Position numbers and translations under genes: made by a program
Assembly (NCBI GenBank): GCA_964484065.1
Contig: CAZAEW010000002.1
Coordinates: 260,690-324,689, forward strand
Direction of reading: 5' to 3'
Origin: JAEVLT01 sp964484065
GTDB taxonomy: Bacteria > Bacillota > Bacilli > Bacillales > Cytobacillaceae
DNA: 64,000 bases
In this document: one piece after another, positions 26,622-35,415 of the stretch
Layout of the letters: every line of letters begins with the position of its first letter
Numbering within the stretch: the first letter of the stretch is position 1
The notes under the pieces: generated by a model
The model's input: only the letters and a program-made list of their open reading frames with translations
Told to the model about the DNA's origin: nothing
The model's database searches: none

Positions 26622-27395
26622 ATGCATCGCGGTAAAGGTATGAAGTTCGTAGGTGACTCCCGCGTTCTTGCACCTTCTGAACGCAAACCCAATATTCCAA
26701 AGGATTATTCGGAATATCCTGGTAAAACAGAAGCATTCTGGCCTAACTTTCTTCTGAAAGAATGGATGGTAGGTGCGGTATTTCTGGTTGGCTTTTTATG
26801 CTTAACGGTTGCCCATCCGGCCCCGCTGGAGAGAATTGCGGATCCAACCGATACAGGCTATATTCCATTGCCAGACTGGTACTTCCTATTTTTATATCAA
26901 TTGCTTAAATATTCTTATGCATCTGGTCCATATACCGTTATCGGTGTAATTGCAATCCCGGGACTTGCTTTTGGAGGATTATTATTAGCTCCATTTCTTG
27001 ATCGCGGTCCGGAACGAAGACCGGTTAAACGGCCGATTGCTACCGGTGCAATGTTATTAACATTAGCAGCAATCGTTTTTTTAACTTGGCAGTCTGTGGC
27101 AACACATGATTGGAAGAAAGCAGAAGAGCAAGGAAAGATTGTTGCAAAAGCTGATATTGATAAAACAAGTGAAGGCTATAAAGTATTTAAAGACCAAGGC
27201 TGTATTGCCTGTCATGGCGACAGTTTACAAGGCGGCGCAGCTGCCCCGACTCTTGTCGGGACTGGATTAGATGCAAGCCAAGTGGCAAACGTTGCTAAAA
27301 ACGGTAAAGGAAAAATGCCTGCCGGTATTTTTAAGGGCAATGATGCACAGCTGAAAGCTTTGTCCGAATTTATTGCAGGACTTGGTAAAAAATAA
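26622..27395 (+). CDS. qcrC: Menaquinol:cytochrome c reductase fused subunit IV / cytochrome c
   Basis: A 257-residue fusion. The N-terminal half resembles subunit IV of b6f complexes, with three membrane segments and the quinol-site motif PDWYFLFLYQLLKY. The C-terminal half is an extracytoplasmic cytochrome c with the heme motif CIACH (C194, C197, H198) and an axial methionine likely in GKMPAGIF. ATG follows GGAGGGGG. A terminator follows directly, ending the qcrABC operon. Confidence 0.97.
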   Translation: MHRGKGMKFVGDSRVLAPSERKPNIPKDYSEYPGKTEAFWPNFLLKEWMVGAVFLVGFLCLTVAHPAPLERIADPTDTGYIPLPDWYFLFLYQLLKYSYASGPYTVIGVIAIPGLAFGGLLLAPFLDRGPERRPVKRPIATGAMLLTLAAIVFLTWQSVATHDWKKAEEQGKIVAKADIDKTSEGYKVFKDQGCIACHGDSLQGGAAAPTLVGTGLDASQVANVAKNGKGKMPAGIFKGNDAQLKALSEFIAGLGKK

Positions 27396-27400
27396 TCATA

Positions 27401-27434
27401 AAAAGCTGGCGAGGCTCATTTCGTCAGCTTTTTT
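27401..27434 (+). terminator. Terminator after qcrC
   Basis: AAAAGCTGGCGA pairs with TTCGTCAGCTTTT (one G-T pair), followed by further T residues. Confidence 0.9.
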
Positions 27435-27470
27435 CCGTCGATTGAAGTTGGATAGAAAAGAGGAGTCAAG

Positions 27471-28064
27471 ATGAAATGGATTTATCCCTTTTTAGCAAAC
27501 CGGTCATTCTTAGTCCTGCTGCTGCTTGTTAATATTGCTGGAACTATTTATGGTTATTATTGGTATGGTTGGCAGCTGGCTGAAACTCCAACTGTTTTTC
27601 TGCCCTTTGTTCCCGATAGTCCCACTGCCAGTTTATTTTTTGTTTTTGTTATTATTGCTTTTTTACTTAATAAAAATTGGCCTCTTGCAGAAGCATTAGC
27701 GGTTGTTACATTATTTAAGTACGGTATCTGGGCGGTGGTCATGAATTTGCTTGTTTATTTTGTACAGGGGGAACTTGATATTACTGGATGCATGTTAATG
27801 GCATCCCATTTTGCGATGGCATTACAAGGCTTGTTGTACGCCCCTTTTTATCGCTTTAAACAAGCCCATTTATGGGTTGCTGCAGTCTGGGTCTTACATG
27901 ATATCGTGATTGATTATGTTTTTGGTATGATGCCAAGTTATCAGATGCTGGACCGGTATACTCGGCAAATAGGGTATTTTACTTTTTGGCTTACGATTTT
28001 ATCAATTGGGATAGGGTACGTTGCCGGCATCCGTAAAGGGCGTTTCCAATTGGATTTAAAGTAG
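27471..28064 (+). CDS. ypjA: Membrane protein YpjA (DUF1405)
   Basis: A 197-residue integral membrane protein with about six hydrophobic segments, starting MKWIYPFLANRSFLVLLLLVNIAGTIYGYYWYGWQL. It matches the DUF1405 / YpjA family in size and in place between qcrC and ypjB. Function unknown. ATG follows AAAAGAGGAG. The many tryptophans and the conserved NxxG-like TPTVFLPFVPDSPTASLFF stretch are typical of the family. Confidence 0.88.
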   Translation: MKWIYPFLANRSFLVLLLLVNIAGTIYGYYWYGWQLAETPTVFLPFVPDSPTASLFFVFVIIAFLLNKNWPLAEALAVVTLFKYGIWAVVMNLLVYFVQGELDITGCMLMASHFAMALQGLLYAPFYRFKQAHLWVAAVWVLHDIVIDYVFGMMPSYQMLDRYTRQIGYFTFWLTILSIGIGYVAGIRKGRFQLDLK

Positions 28065-28140
28065 TTTTTCCGCTTTAGAAAAGTGGTCTATCCTTGTTTT
28101 CCTTTTCATACATTTAAGTAGAGTGAAAGGGGGGACAAGT

Positions 28141-28935
28141 TTGAAGGCAAAATGGCAATGGTTATTTTTGTGTATTTTTTTCTTAATGCCAATCAGTGTA
28201 AACGGCGAACAGCAAGAGCCCATTTCAAAACTTGATGATATTTCTGATGAAGCTCTGCAAATGGTTAAATTCCATAGATATGATGATGCTAAAAAGCTTT
28301 TAGACTATTTTACTGTTCAGTTCTCCACTATTACAAAAAATGAACGGCCGCTAACATCCGATGAAGTTAGAATTGTAACGATATCCAGGGATGAAGCAAT
28401 GGAGGCTGCTGTCAGTTCCGATATGAACGACCAGGAAAGAATCAGCAGATTAACGAAATTTCGGCTTGTCATCGATGCTGTCACAACAAAGCAACGACCT
28501 TTATGGACCGAAATGGAAGGCAGGATTCTTACAACTTTTCATCAAGTGAAGGCTGCCGCAAAAAATGGGGATAGGAGCCAATTTAATGCTAGTCTCAATT
28601 CCTTTCTTTCACTATATAATATGATTTATCCAAGTATGAAAATTGATGTGCCGGTAGAAAATATTCAAAAGCTGGACACTAGAATAAATTATATCGATGA
28701 ATACCGTTCTGAAATTCCCGCGGATACAAAAAAAATAACAGAACTTGATGGTTTAGAAGCGGATTTAAAAAAGCTCTTTGCAGATATGGATGAAGATCAA
28801 ACAGACCCTTCTTTATGGTGGGTTATCATCTCTACAGGGAGCATAATTATCATGACATTATCCTATGTTGGCTGGAGAAAATATCAAGCTGACAAAAATC
28901 TGAAGAAAGATCGTTCGCATGAGTATAAAGATTGA
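28141..28935 (+). CDS. ypjB: Sporulation protein YpjB
   Basis: A 264-residue protein with an N-terminal hydrophobic signal segment (WQWLFLCIFFLMPISVNG), a helical extracytoplasmic domain and a C-terminal membrane anchor (SLWWVIISTGSIIIMTLSYVGW) followed by a short charged tail. It belongs to the YpjB family linked to sporulation in B. subtilis; molecular role unknown. TTG 28141 is preferred over GTG 28123 because AAAGGGGGG lies between them at the correct distance from TTG. Confidence 0.85.
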   Translation: MKAKWQWLFLCIFFLMPISVNGEQQEPISKLDDISDEALQMVKFHRYDDAKKLLDYFTVQFSTITKNERPLTSDEVRIVTISRDEAMEAAVSSDMNDQERISRLTKFRLVIDAVTTKQRPLWTEMEGRILTTFHQVKAAAKNGDRSQFNASLNSFLSLYNMIYPSMKIDVPVENIQKLDTRINYIDEYRSEIPADTKKITELDGLEADLKKLFADMDEDQTDPSLWWVIISTGSIIIMTLSYVGWRKYQADKNLKKDRSHEYKD

Positions 28936-28960
28936 CACACAAATTCAGCTTGCATACAAT
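28932..28960 (+). promoter_or_regulatory. Strong sigma-A promoter of the zinc metallopeptidase gene
   Basis: TTGACA (28932-28937), a 17-base spacer and TACAAT (28955-28960), 33 bases before the start. It begins inside the ypjB stop codon region. Confidence 0.75.
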
Positions 28961-28993
28961 ATAGACCATTAGAGCTGAATTGGAGGTCTAGTT

Positions 28994-29674
28994 ATGTTTT
29001 ACCTTGTTTATTTTGCGATCATCATCCTGATCCCAATATGGGCGCAGATGAAAGTGAAAGGGACATTTGCCAAGTTTTCACAGGTTCCGTCATCGACCTA
29101 TCGAAGAGGTGCAGAAGTTGCAAGGGAAATCTTAAATTCGAATGGCCTATATCATGTTGGGATTGAAGAGGGAAGCGGTTTTTTAAGTGATCATTATGAT
29201 CCTAGAACCAAAACAGTCAGATTATCGCCCGAAATATTTCACGGTCAATCGATTGCAGCTGCAGCAGTAGCATCGCATGAATGCGGACATGCCATTCAGG
29301 ATGCAGAAGGATATGCATTTTTGCGGTTTCGCCATGCCTTAGTTCCTGTCGCAAATATCGGCTCAAAGGTTTCATGGGTCTTGATCATGATCGGAATTTT
29401 TGTTCATCTTAGCGGTATGCTGCTATTAGGCATTGTATTTATGGCTGCCGCAGTGCTGTTTCAAGTCATTACTCTTCCAGTGGAATTGAATGCTTCTAAT
29501 CGTGCTATGAAACAGGTCGTTTCATTAGGAATCATCCGAGGTAATGAAGAAAAGCAAACGAGAAAGGTGTTAACTGCAGCGGCACTGACATATGTGGCAG
29601 CCGCAGCGGTAGCTGTGTTGGAATTAGTCAGACTTCTTCTTATCTTTACGGGGATGAATCGGAATAATGATTAA
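28994..29674 (+). CDS. Membrane zinc metallopeptidase (YugP-like)
   Basis: A 226-residue membrane protein with a putative metallopeptidase core. The zinc-binding HEXXH motif is seen as HECGH within AAAVASHECGHAIQDAEGYAFLRFRHALVP, which is characteristic of the YugP / neutral zinc metallopeptidase family (Zn_peptidase_2). Membrane segments occur at the N-terminus and in the C-terminal half (WVLIMIGIFVHLSGMLLLGIVF and later). Substrate unknown. ATG follows TTGGAGGTC. It has its own promoter and terminator. A YugP-like gene in this position is not in the B. subtilis arrangement as I know it. Confidence 0.85.
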   Translation: MFYLVYFAIIILIPIWAQMKVKGTFAKFSQVPSSTYRRGAEVAREILNSNGLYHVGIEEGSGFLSDHYDPRTKTVRLSPEIFHGQSIAAAAVASHECGHAIQDAEGYAFLRFRHALVPVANIGSKVSWVLIMIGIFVHLSGMLLLGIVFMAAAVLFQVITLPVELNASNRAMKQVVSLGIIRGNEEKQTRKVLTAAALTYVAAAAVAVLELVRLLLIFTGMNRNND

Positions 29675-29688
29675 TTCAATGAACATTC

Positions 29689-29716
29689 AGGGCTCTTTAT
29701 TTACAGAGCCCTTTTT
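29689..29716 (+). terminator. Terminator after the metallopeptidase gene
   Basis: AGGGCTCT pairs with AGAGCCCT around an eight-base loop, followed by TTTT. Confidence 0.85.
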
Positions 29717-29739
29717 ACTGTCTTTTAGCAGTGCTATTC

Positions 29740-30612
29740 TTAGATTTCTATCGGTTTTTTGTTTTCGTCTAATGTAAAGCCTTCTCCGTGAACATCATGG
29801 ACAACAGATATGGAAATAAAGGCATGAGGATCAATGGACATGATTAAGTTTTTAAGGCGAAAAATTTCGTTTTTTGCGACAACACAATAGAGCACTTCTC
29901 TGTCGCTCCTAGTATAAAAACCATAGCCCTTTAATACCGTTACCCCCCTGTCTAATTCAGCCATTATTTTTTCGCCGATTTCCTCGTTTTTGTCAGAGAT
30001 AACCATTGCCCCCCTCGCTGAATAAGCACCTTCCTGCATAAAGTCGATTACTCGCGCCCCAACAAATACGGCAACGAGCGTATACATTGCCTGCTTGTAG
30101 TTGAGATAGGTGATAAGAGATAAGGTGATGACACAGGCATCGAAGATGAACATTGTTTTTCCCATGTTCCAGCCGGCAAATTTATGAACAAGACGGGCAA
30201 TGATATCAACTCCGCCAGTTGTGCCTCCATTGCGGAAAATAATGCCAAGCCCAATTCCAGTAAATACTCCGGCAAATAAAGCTGCCAGTGTCAGATCATG
30301 ATTTAGCGGCATATCAATGGCATTTCTTTGAAAAATCCATAAAAAGACGGAAACGGCAAGTGTTCCAATGATCGTATAAAGAAAGGAGCTTTTTCCAAAA
30401 GATTTCCACCCGATGATAAAGAGAGGGATATTTAATAGTAAGTTGGTATAAGAAGGATCCCATTTGAACAAGAAATAAAAGAGCAGAGTAATTCCCGTAA
30501 ACCCGCCCTCCGCTAATTTGTTCTGCATATTAAAATTGACCAAACCAAATGACATAATTGCGGCGCCAATTAGAATAAACAATACATTTTTTATTTTAAG
30601 ATGAATGAACAT
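29740..30612 (-). CDS. ypjC: YitT/DUF161 family membrane protein (YpjC)
   Basis: A 290-residue membrane protein on the minus strand. The first 200 residues contain several membrane segments arranged as the DUF161 repeat, including NMQNKLAEGGFTGITLL and FRNGGTTGGVDIIARL. The last 80 residues form a soluble DUF2179 domain (VMISDKNEEIGEKIMAELDRGVTVLKGYG). The family is widespread in Firmicutes and its function is not settled. ATG follows GGAGGAGAAACA. It is divergent from the mazG-dapB run, as in B. subtilis ypjC-ypjD. Confidence 0.9.
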   Translation of the reverse strand: MFIHLKIKNVLFILIGAAIMSFGLVNFNMQNKLAEGGFTGITLLFYFLFKWDPSYTNLLLNIPLFIIGWKSFGKSSFLYTIIGTLAVSVFLWIFQRNAIDMPLNHDLTLAALFAGVFTGIGLGIIFRNGGTTGGVDIIARLVHKFAGWNMGKTMFIFDACVITLSLITYLNYKQAMYTLVAVFVGARVIDFMQEGAYSARGAMVISDKNEEIGEKIMAELDRGVTVLKGYGFYTRSDREVLYCVVAKNEIFRLKNLIMSIDPHAFISISVVHDVHGEGFTLDENKKPIEI

Positions 30613-30712
30613 TGTTTCTCCTCCTTTACCATATATTTCTCTCTTTTTGCGGTTTTATTATATAGGATTAACTATAGGAGAGCAATTGAAGAAGAATCTT
30701 AAACGAAAACAT

Positions 30713-30741
30713 TTGTAAAACGTTCATATTTTAGCTAACAT
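30713..30741 (+). promoter_or_regulatory. Candidate promoter of the mazG-dapB-birA run
   Basis: TTGTAA (30713-30718), a 17-base spacer and TAACAT (30736-30741). The -10 is flanked by the inverted repeat GTTCAT (30722-30727) / ATGAAC (30740-30745), a possible operator. Confidence 0.5.
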
Positions 30742-30788
30742 GAACAATAAGCAAACTTTTAAGAGATCGTATCAAAGAGGTGAGAATT

Positions 30789-31133
30789 TTGACAGAACGT
30801 AAAACCGTTTATGACCTTCAAACGGAAGTAAATACATATATCAGCCAGTTTAAAGAAGGCTATTTCAGTCCCTTGGCTATGCTTGCGAGAATGACAGAAG
30901 AATTAGGGGAATTAGCCCGGGAAGTCAATCATTATTATGGTGAAAAACCAAAGAAAACAAATGAAGCTGAAAAAACAGTAGAAGAAGAACTTGGTGATCT
31001 TTTCTTTGTACTTATTTGCTTTGCAAATTCATTACATATAGATTTACAAAAAGCTCACGATTTAGTGATGCAAAAATTTGCTGTCAGAGATAAAGACAGA
31101 TGGACAAAAATAGACCAAGAAAGTGTGGAGTGA
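30789..31133 (+). CDS. ypjD: MazG-like nucleotide pyrophosphohydrolase YpjD
   Basis: A 114-residue all-alpha NTP pyrophosphohydrolase of the MazG superfamily, likely hydrolysing non-canonical NTPs. The metal-binding EExxE motifs are seen in MTEELGELAREVNH and EEELGDLFFVLICFANSL. TTG 30789 (MTERKTVYDLQTEVN) fits the family start and is preceded by AGAGGTGAG; GTG 30780 lies inside that site. First gene of a dense run leading to birA; the dapB start follows within ten bases of its stop. Confidence 0.9.
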   Translation: MTERKTVYDLQTEVNTYISQFKEGYFSPLAMLARMTEELGELAREVNHYYGEKPKKTNEAEKTVEEELGDLFFVLICFANSLHIDLQKAHDLVMQKFAVRDKDRWTKIDQESVE

Positions 31134-31140
31134 TCCGGGG

Positions 31141-31941
31141 ATGGAAAAAATAAAAGTGGTTATTGCAGGACCGCGCGGACGGATGGGCAGGGAAGCCGTT
31201 AAGCTGGTGAATGAAACTGAACATTTTGAACTTCTTGCCGCTGTGGACCACAAATATGACGGCATGAAATTAAGTGACATTGAGGGTTTTTCGAATATAG
31301 ATGTGCCGATTTTTACAGATTTGGAGAAATGTCTGCAAATGGTAAAGGCGGATGTATTAATCGATTTGACAACACCAGAAGTGGGAATGGTTCATACAAA
31401 AACAGCATTGCAATATAATGTCAGGCCTGTTGTCGGAACAACCGGGTTTTCAAAAGCTGATTTAGAGGAACTAGAGTCGATTTGCAGAGAAAAAGAATTG
31501 GGATGTATTATTGCTCCTAACTTTGCTATCGGTGCTGTATTAATGATGAAATTTTCACAAATGGCAGCCAAATATTTAGAGGATGTCGAAATTATTGAAC
31601 TTCATCATGATCAAAAGCTGGATGCACCGTCGGGAACGGCTGTCAAAACGGCAGAAATGATTGCGGAGGTTCGAACGGCAAAAAAACAAGGACATCCAAA
31701 TGAAAAAGAAACGCTCAAAGGGGCAAGAGGAGCGGATATTGAGGGAATGCGTATCCATTCCGTCCGGCTGCCGGGGTTAATTGCCCATCAGCAAGTATTA
31801 TTTGGTTCAGATGGACAAACCCTTACGATTCGCCATGATTCGTATAATCGCGCTTCTTTTATGTCAGGAGTTAAAGTTGCTGCAGAAACAGTGATGAAAT
31901 TAAATACATTCGTATATGGTTTGGAAAATATATTAGAATAG
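31141..31941 (+). CDS. dapB: 4-hydroxy-tetrahydrodipicolinate reductase
   Basis: Reduces 4-hydroxy-tetrahydrodipicolinate in the lysine / diaminopimelate pathway that also supplies spore dipicolinate. NAD(P)-binding GPRGRMG is at the N-terminus, with VGTTGF and the catalytic ELHHDQKLDAPSGTA motif (His and Lys). It has 266 residues. ATG 31141 is chosen over GTG 31123, which overlaps ypjD; GGAGTGA lies nine bases upstream of the ATG. Confidence 0.97.
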   Translation: MEKIKVVIAGPRGRMGREAVKLVNETEHFELLAAVDHKYDGMKLSDIEGFSNIDVPIFTDLEKCLQMVKADVLIDLTTPEVGMVHTKTALQYNVRPVVGTTGFSKADLEELESICREKELGCIIAPNFAIGAVLMMKFSQMAAKYLEDVEIIELHHDQKLDAPSGTAVKTAEMIAEVRTAKKQGHPNEKETLKGARGADIEGMRIHSVRLPGLIAHQQVLFGSDGQTLTIRHDSYNRASFMSGVKVAAETVMKLNTFVYGLENILE

Positions 31942-31952
31942 GAGTTTTGTCG

Positions 31953-32363
31953 ATGAATATTGCCTTAATCGCTCATGATAAAAAAAAGGATACTCTTGTA
32001 CAATTCGTTACAGCCTATAAATCTATTTTCGAAAAACACTCTCTTTATGCAACAGGGACAACGGGACTGCGAATAAATGAAGCAACTGGCCTTGATATTC
32101 ATCGTTATCAATCGGGGCCTCTCGGAGGAGATCAGGAAATTGGGGCGAAGATTGCCAAAAATCAAATGGACGCTGTTTTTTTCTTCCGGGATCCTCTGAC
32201 CGCGCAGCCCCATGAACCGGATGTTACGGCCTTAGTCCGTCTCTGTGATGTTTACTCCATTCCGCTTGCAACCAATATGGGAACTGCAGAATTGCTGATC
32301 AGAGGCTTAGAAGAAGGCCTTCTTGAATGGAGAGAAATTGCTAAAGAGGAACGTGATGAATGA
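31953..32363 (+). CDS. mgsA: Methylglyoxal synthase
   Basis: Converts dihydroxyacetone phosphate to methylglyoxal and phosphate, a bypass of lower glycolysis when phosphate is scarce. Family motifs are IALIAHDKKKD, YATGTTG, SGPLGGDQEIGA and the catalytic-aspartate segment FFRDPLTAQPHEPDV. It has 136 residues. ATG 31953 is behind AGGAG with eight-base spacing; TTG 31947 in frame is less likely. It overlaps bshB1. Its neighbours BshB1/BshA make bacillithiol, a thiol used to detoxify methylglyoxal, which gives the cluster functional sense. Confidence 0.97.
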   Translation: MNIALIAHDKKKDTLVQFVTAYKSIFEKHSLYATGTTGLRINEATGLDIHRYQSGPLGGDQEIGAKIAKNQMDAVFFFRDPLTAQPHEPDVTALVRLCDVYSIPLATNMGTAELLIRGLEEGLLEWREIAKEERDE

Positions 32364-33075
32364 AATGAACAACAGCCAAGTTGATATACTTGCCTTTGGG
32401 GCACATCCTGATGATGTTGAAATTGGGATGGGCGGAACAATAGCAAAATATTGCGATAAAGGAAAGCGAGTAGCGATTTGTGACCTGACGGCTGCCGATT
32501 TATCATCCAACGGCACTGTTGAGATAAGGAAAGCGGAGGCAGGAGATGCGGCTGAGATTCTTGGTGCGGATAATCGTCTGACTCTTGGTTTTCCTGATCG
32601 GGGCTTATTTATGAAAGAGGAGTACATTAGAAAAATTGCTGCCGTCATTCGAAAGTATCGGCCTCAAGCCGTCTTTGCACCGTATTTTGACGATCGACAT
32701 CCTGATCATGGGAATTGCAGCCGTCTTGTTGAAGAGGCTGTTTTCTCTGCTGGAATCAAAAAATATCGTACCGATGAAAATGAAGCTCCGCATCGCGTTG
32801 GAAAAGTTTATTTTTATATGATTAATGGATTTCATACACCTGATTTTGTTGTGGATATTTCCTCATATATGGAAACAAAGAAAAAGTCATTAAACGCCTA
32901 CAAAAGCCAATTTGAAAAAACAGACTTAAGCTTTGACACACCTCTTGTTAATGGTTATATCGAAACAGTGGAAGCCAGAGAAAGGGTTTTTGGAAAGCAG
33001 GCAGGTGTAAGCTATGCGGAGGGATTCAAAGCGAAACTTCCGATAGTATTGAATCGGGATTTGTTAGGAGAATAA
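32356..33075 (+). CDS. bshB1: Bacillithiol biosynthesis N-acetylglucosaminyl-malate deacetylase BshB1
   Basis: Zinc-dependent LmbE-like deacetylase that removes the acetyl group from GlcNAc-malate, the second step of bacillithiol synthesis. Zinc ligands are in GAHPDDVEIGMGG and in DDRHPDHGNCS. ATG 32356 overlaps the mgsA stop and has GAGGA five bases upstream; it gives 239 residues. ATG 32365 is an alternative. bshA follows directly, as in most Bacillus genomes. Confidence 0.95.
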   Translation: MNEMNNSQVDILAFGAHPDDVEIGMGGTIAKYCDKGKRVAICDLTAADLSSNGTVEIRKAEAGDAAEILGADNRLTLGFPDRGLFMKEEYIRKIAAVIRKYRPQAVFAPYFDDRHPDHGNCSRLVEEAVFSAGIKKYRTDENEAPHRVGKVYFYMINGFHTPDFVVDISSYMETKKKSLNAYKSQFEKTDLSFDTPLVNGYIETVEARERVFGKQAGVSYAEGFKAKLPIVLNRDLLGE

Positions 33076-33077
33076 GA

Positions 33078-34205
33078 ATGAGGAAATTAAAGATTGGCAT
33101 CACTTGCTACCCTACTGTCGGGGGGTCTGGTGTGGTAGCAACAGAACTGGGCAAAATGCTGGCTGAAAGAGGCCATGAAATTCACTTTATTTCATCAAGC
33201 CTTCCATTCAGATTAGGGAAAATGTATCATAATATTCAATATCATCAAGTAGATGTCAACCAATATTCTGTATTTCAATACCCACCATATGATATAGCTC
33301 TAGCCAGTAAAATGGCCGAGGTTGTAAACAGGGAAAAGCTGGATCTGCTTCATGTTCATTACGCCATCCCGCATGCGGTTTGTGCGATCCTGGCTAAACA
33401 GATGAGTGACCATCCCATTAAAGTGGTCACTACTTTACATGGAACCGATATTACCGTACTCGGTTACGATCCCTCCTTGGCGGATGCGATTAAATTTGGA
33501 ATTGAAAAGTCGGATATTGTAACAGCAGTCTCTTATTCACTAAGTAAACAAACGATGGATTTAATTAATCCTGATAAGTCCATTGAAACCATTTATAACT
33601 TTATCGATGATCGTGTTTATCAAAAAAGTGACGCATCGCATTTAAAGGAAGAATTTGAGATAAACGAGAATGAAAAAGTTGTGATTCACGTTTCAAATTT
33701 TCGCCCAGTGAAAAGGGTTAGTGATGTTATCAAAACATTTGCGAAAATTGCCGACAAGATGCCGGCAAAACTGTTATTGGTGGGAGACGGGCCTGAAGTC
33801 AGCAGCGTCTGCAAACTGGTAAATAAGCTTGGTTTAGAAAAAAAGGTGCTTTTTCTTGGAAAACAAGATAATCTGGAAGAATTATATTCGATTAGCGATT
33901 TAATGCTCCTATTATCAGAAAAGGAAAGTTTTGGATTAGTTGCTCTCGAGGCGATGGCGTGCGGCGTCCCATGCATAGGAACGAATATCGGCGGAATACC
34001 AGAGGTAATTGCTGATGGGGAAACAGGCTATATTTGTGAACTTGGGGATATCGAGCAAATAGCGGAAAAGGCCATCGGGCTTTTAAGGGATCCGGCACTC
34101 CGGAAAAAATTTTCACAGGAATCCGTTGAAACGGTGAAAAGGAAATTCTGTGCTGAATCTATTGTCCAGCAATATGAACAATTATATTTTAAGTTAGTGG
34201 ATTAA
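33078..34205 (+). CDS. bshA: L-malate glycosyltransferase BshA
   Basis: GT4-family glycosyltransferase that joins N-acetylglucosamine (from UDP-GlcNAc) to L-malate, the first step of bacillithiol synthesis. The family start KIGITCYPTVGGSGVVATELG is present, and the C-terminal GT4 signature ESFGLVALEAMACGVPCIGTNIGGIPEVI binds the nucleotide sugar. It has 375 residues. ATG follows TAGGAGAATAAG. It lies two bases after bshB1 and just before cca. Confidence 0.96.
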   Translation: MRKLKIGITCYPTVGGSGVVATELGKMLAERGHEIHFISSSLPFRLGKMYHNIQYHQVDVNQYSVFQYPPYDIALASKMAEVVNREKLDLLHVHYAIPHAVCAILAKQMSDHPIKVVTTLHGTDITVLGYDPSLADAIKFGIEKSDIVTAVSYSLSKQTMDLINPDKSIETIYNFIDDRVYQKSDASHLKEEFEINENEKVVIHVSNFRPVKRVSDVIKTFAKIADKMPAKLLLVGDGPEVSSVCKLVNKLGLEKKVLFLGKQDNLEELYSISDLMLLLSEKESFGLVALEAMACGVPCIGTNIGGIPEVIADGETGYICELGDIEQIAEKAIGLLRDPALRKKFSQESVETVKRKFCAESIVQQYEQLYFKLVD

Positions 34206-34215
34206 GGTGATCGAT

Positions 34216-35415
34216 GTGATTGAACCATTTTTATCAGCTGTTCCTGTGCTGAAGAAACTGGAGGATGCTGGATTTGAGGCTTATTTTGTAGGTGGTTCAG
34301 TCAGGGACTTTCTCCTAAATAAACCTATACACGATGTCGATATTGCAACATCTGCCACTCCTGAAGAAATGAAGCGGATCTTTCCGAAAACAATTGATAT
34401 TGGAATCGAACACGGAACAATTCTGGTTCTTTATCAAAATCAATCCTATGAAATAACGACGTTTCGAACGGAGTCGGAATATGTTGATTATCGGCGCCCA
34501 AAGGAAGTTTCTTTTATTCGGTCGTTAAAGAAAGATCTTGAACGAAGAGACTTTACCATTAATGCGATGGCAATGGATCTGCGTGGTAAAATATATGATC
34601 TTTTTGATGGAGAGATAAGCATTCAATCCAGAGAAATTAAAACGGTTGGAAACGCGCACGAAAGGTTCCAGGAGGACGCGTTAAGAATGATGAGGGCTGT
34701 CCGGTTTGTAAGCCAGCTTGACTTTACTATTGAAGAAAAAACAATACAATCTCTAATGGAACTTGGCTATTTACTGGATAATATTGCCGTTGAGAGAAAA
34801 AGGGCAGAATTTGAAAAACTGATGACCGGACCCAGCAGGGCTAAGGCATTGAAAATCATCATTGATACCCGGTTATTTGAATTTTTACCGGGATTAAAAA
34901 ATCAAAAAGATGCACTGGAAAAATGTCTCCGTTTTCAATGCATGCATCTTAGTCTAAATGAAATGTGGACGCTGATATTATATTGTTTGAGGCTAAACGG
35001 TAAGGCTGCTGAAAGATTTTTACGTCTCTGGCGGCTTCCTGTAAAACAAATAAGGGATATTCTATTCGTTTTGAAGTTTTTCTATATGAAACTGCAAAAA
35101 GAATGGACAAATGATTCCTTGTATTCAGCAAACCTTGAAGCAGTAAAATCTGTTGAAAAACTCTATCTTGCTATCAATAACAGCAATAAGGGAGAATCAG
35201 TCGGGTTTTGGATCTCTGCTTATGAGAATCTCCCAATTAAGCAGCGCTCTGACCTGGACTTGATCGGAAGCGACTTGAAGGAGTGGCTTAATAAACCAGG
35301 CGGTCCGTGGATCAATGAGTGCTTCCGCACCATCGAGCAAGAGGTATTGGAAGGTAAGATTGAAAATAGGAAACTAAAAATAAAGGAGTGGCTCCTGAAG
35401 TGCAATCAGAAATAA
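34216..35415 (+). CDS. cca: CCA-adding tRNA nucleotidyltransferase
   Basis: Adds or repairs the 3' CCA end of tRNAs without a template. The nucleotidyltransferase head contains YFVGGSVRDFLL and the metal-binding DVDIATSA, followed by RRDFTINAMAMD and RFQEDALRMMRAVRF of class II enzymes. It has 399 residues. GTG 34216 (MIEPFLSAVPVL) has AAGGTGAT upstream at the right spacing; GTG 34207 lies inside that site. It overlaps the 5' end of birA. Confidence 0.95.
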   Translation: MIEPFLSAVPVLKKLEDAGFEAYFVGGSVRDFLLNKPIHDVDIATSATPEEMKRIFPKTIDIGIEHGTILVLYQNQSYEITTFRTESEYVDYRRPKEVSFIRSLKKDLERRDFTINAMAMDLRGKIYDLFDGEISIQSREIKTVGNAHERFQEDALRMMRAVRFVSQLDFTIEEKTIQSLMELGYLLDNIAVERKRAEFEKLMTGPSRAKALKIIIDTRLFEFLPGLKNQKDALEKCLRFQCMHLSLNEMWTLILYCLRLNGKAAERFLRLWRLPVKQIRDILFVLKFFYMKLQKEWTNDSLYSANLEAVKSVEKLYLAINNSNKGESVGFWISAYENLPIKQRSDLDLIGSDLKEWLNKPGGPWINECFRTIEQEVLEGKIENRKLKIKEWLLKCNQK

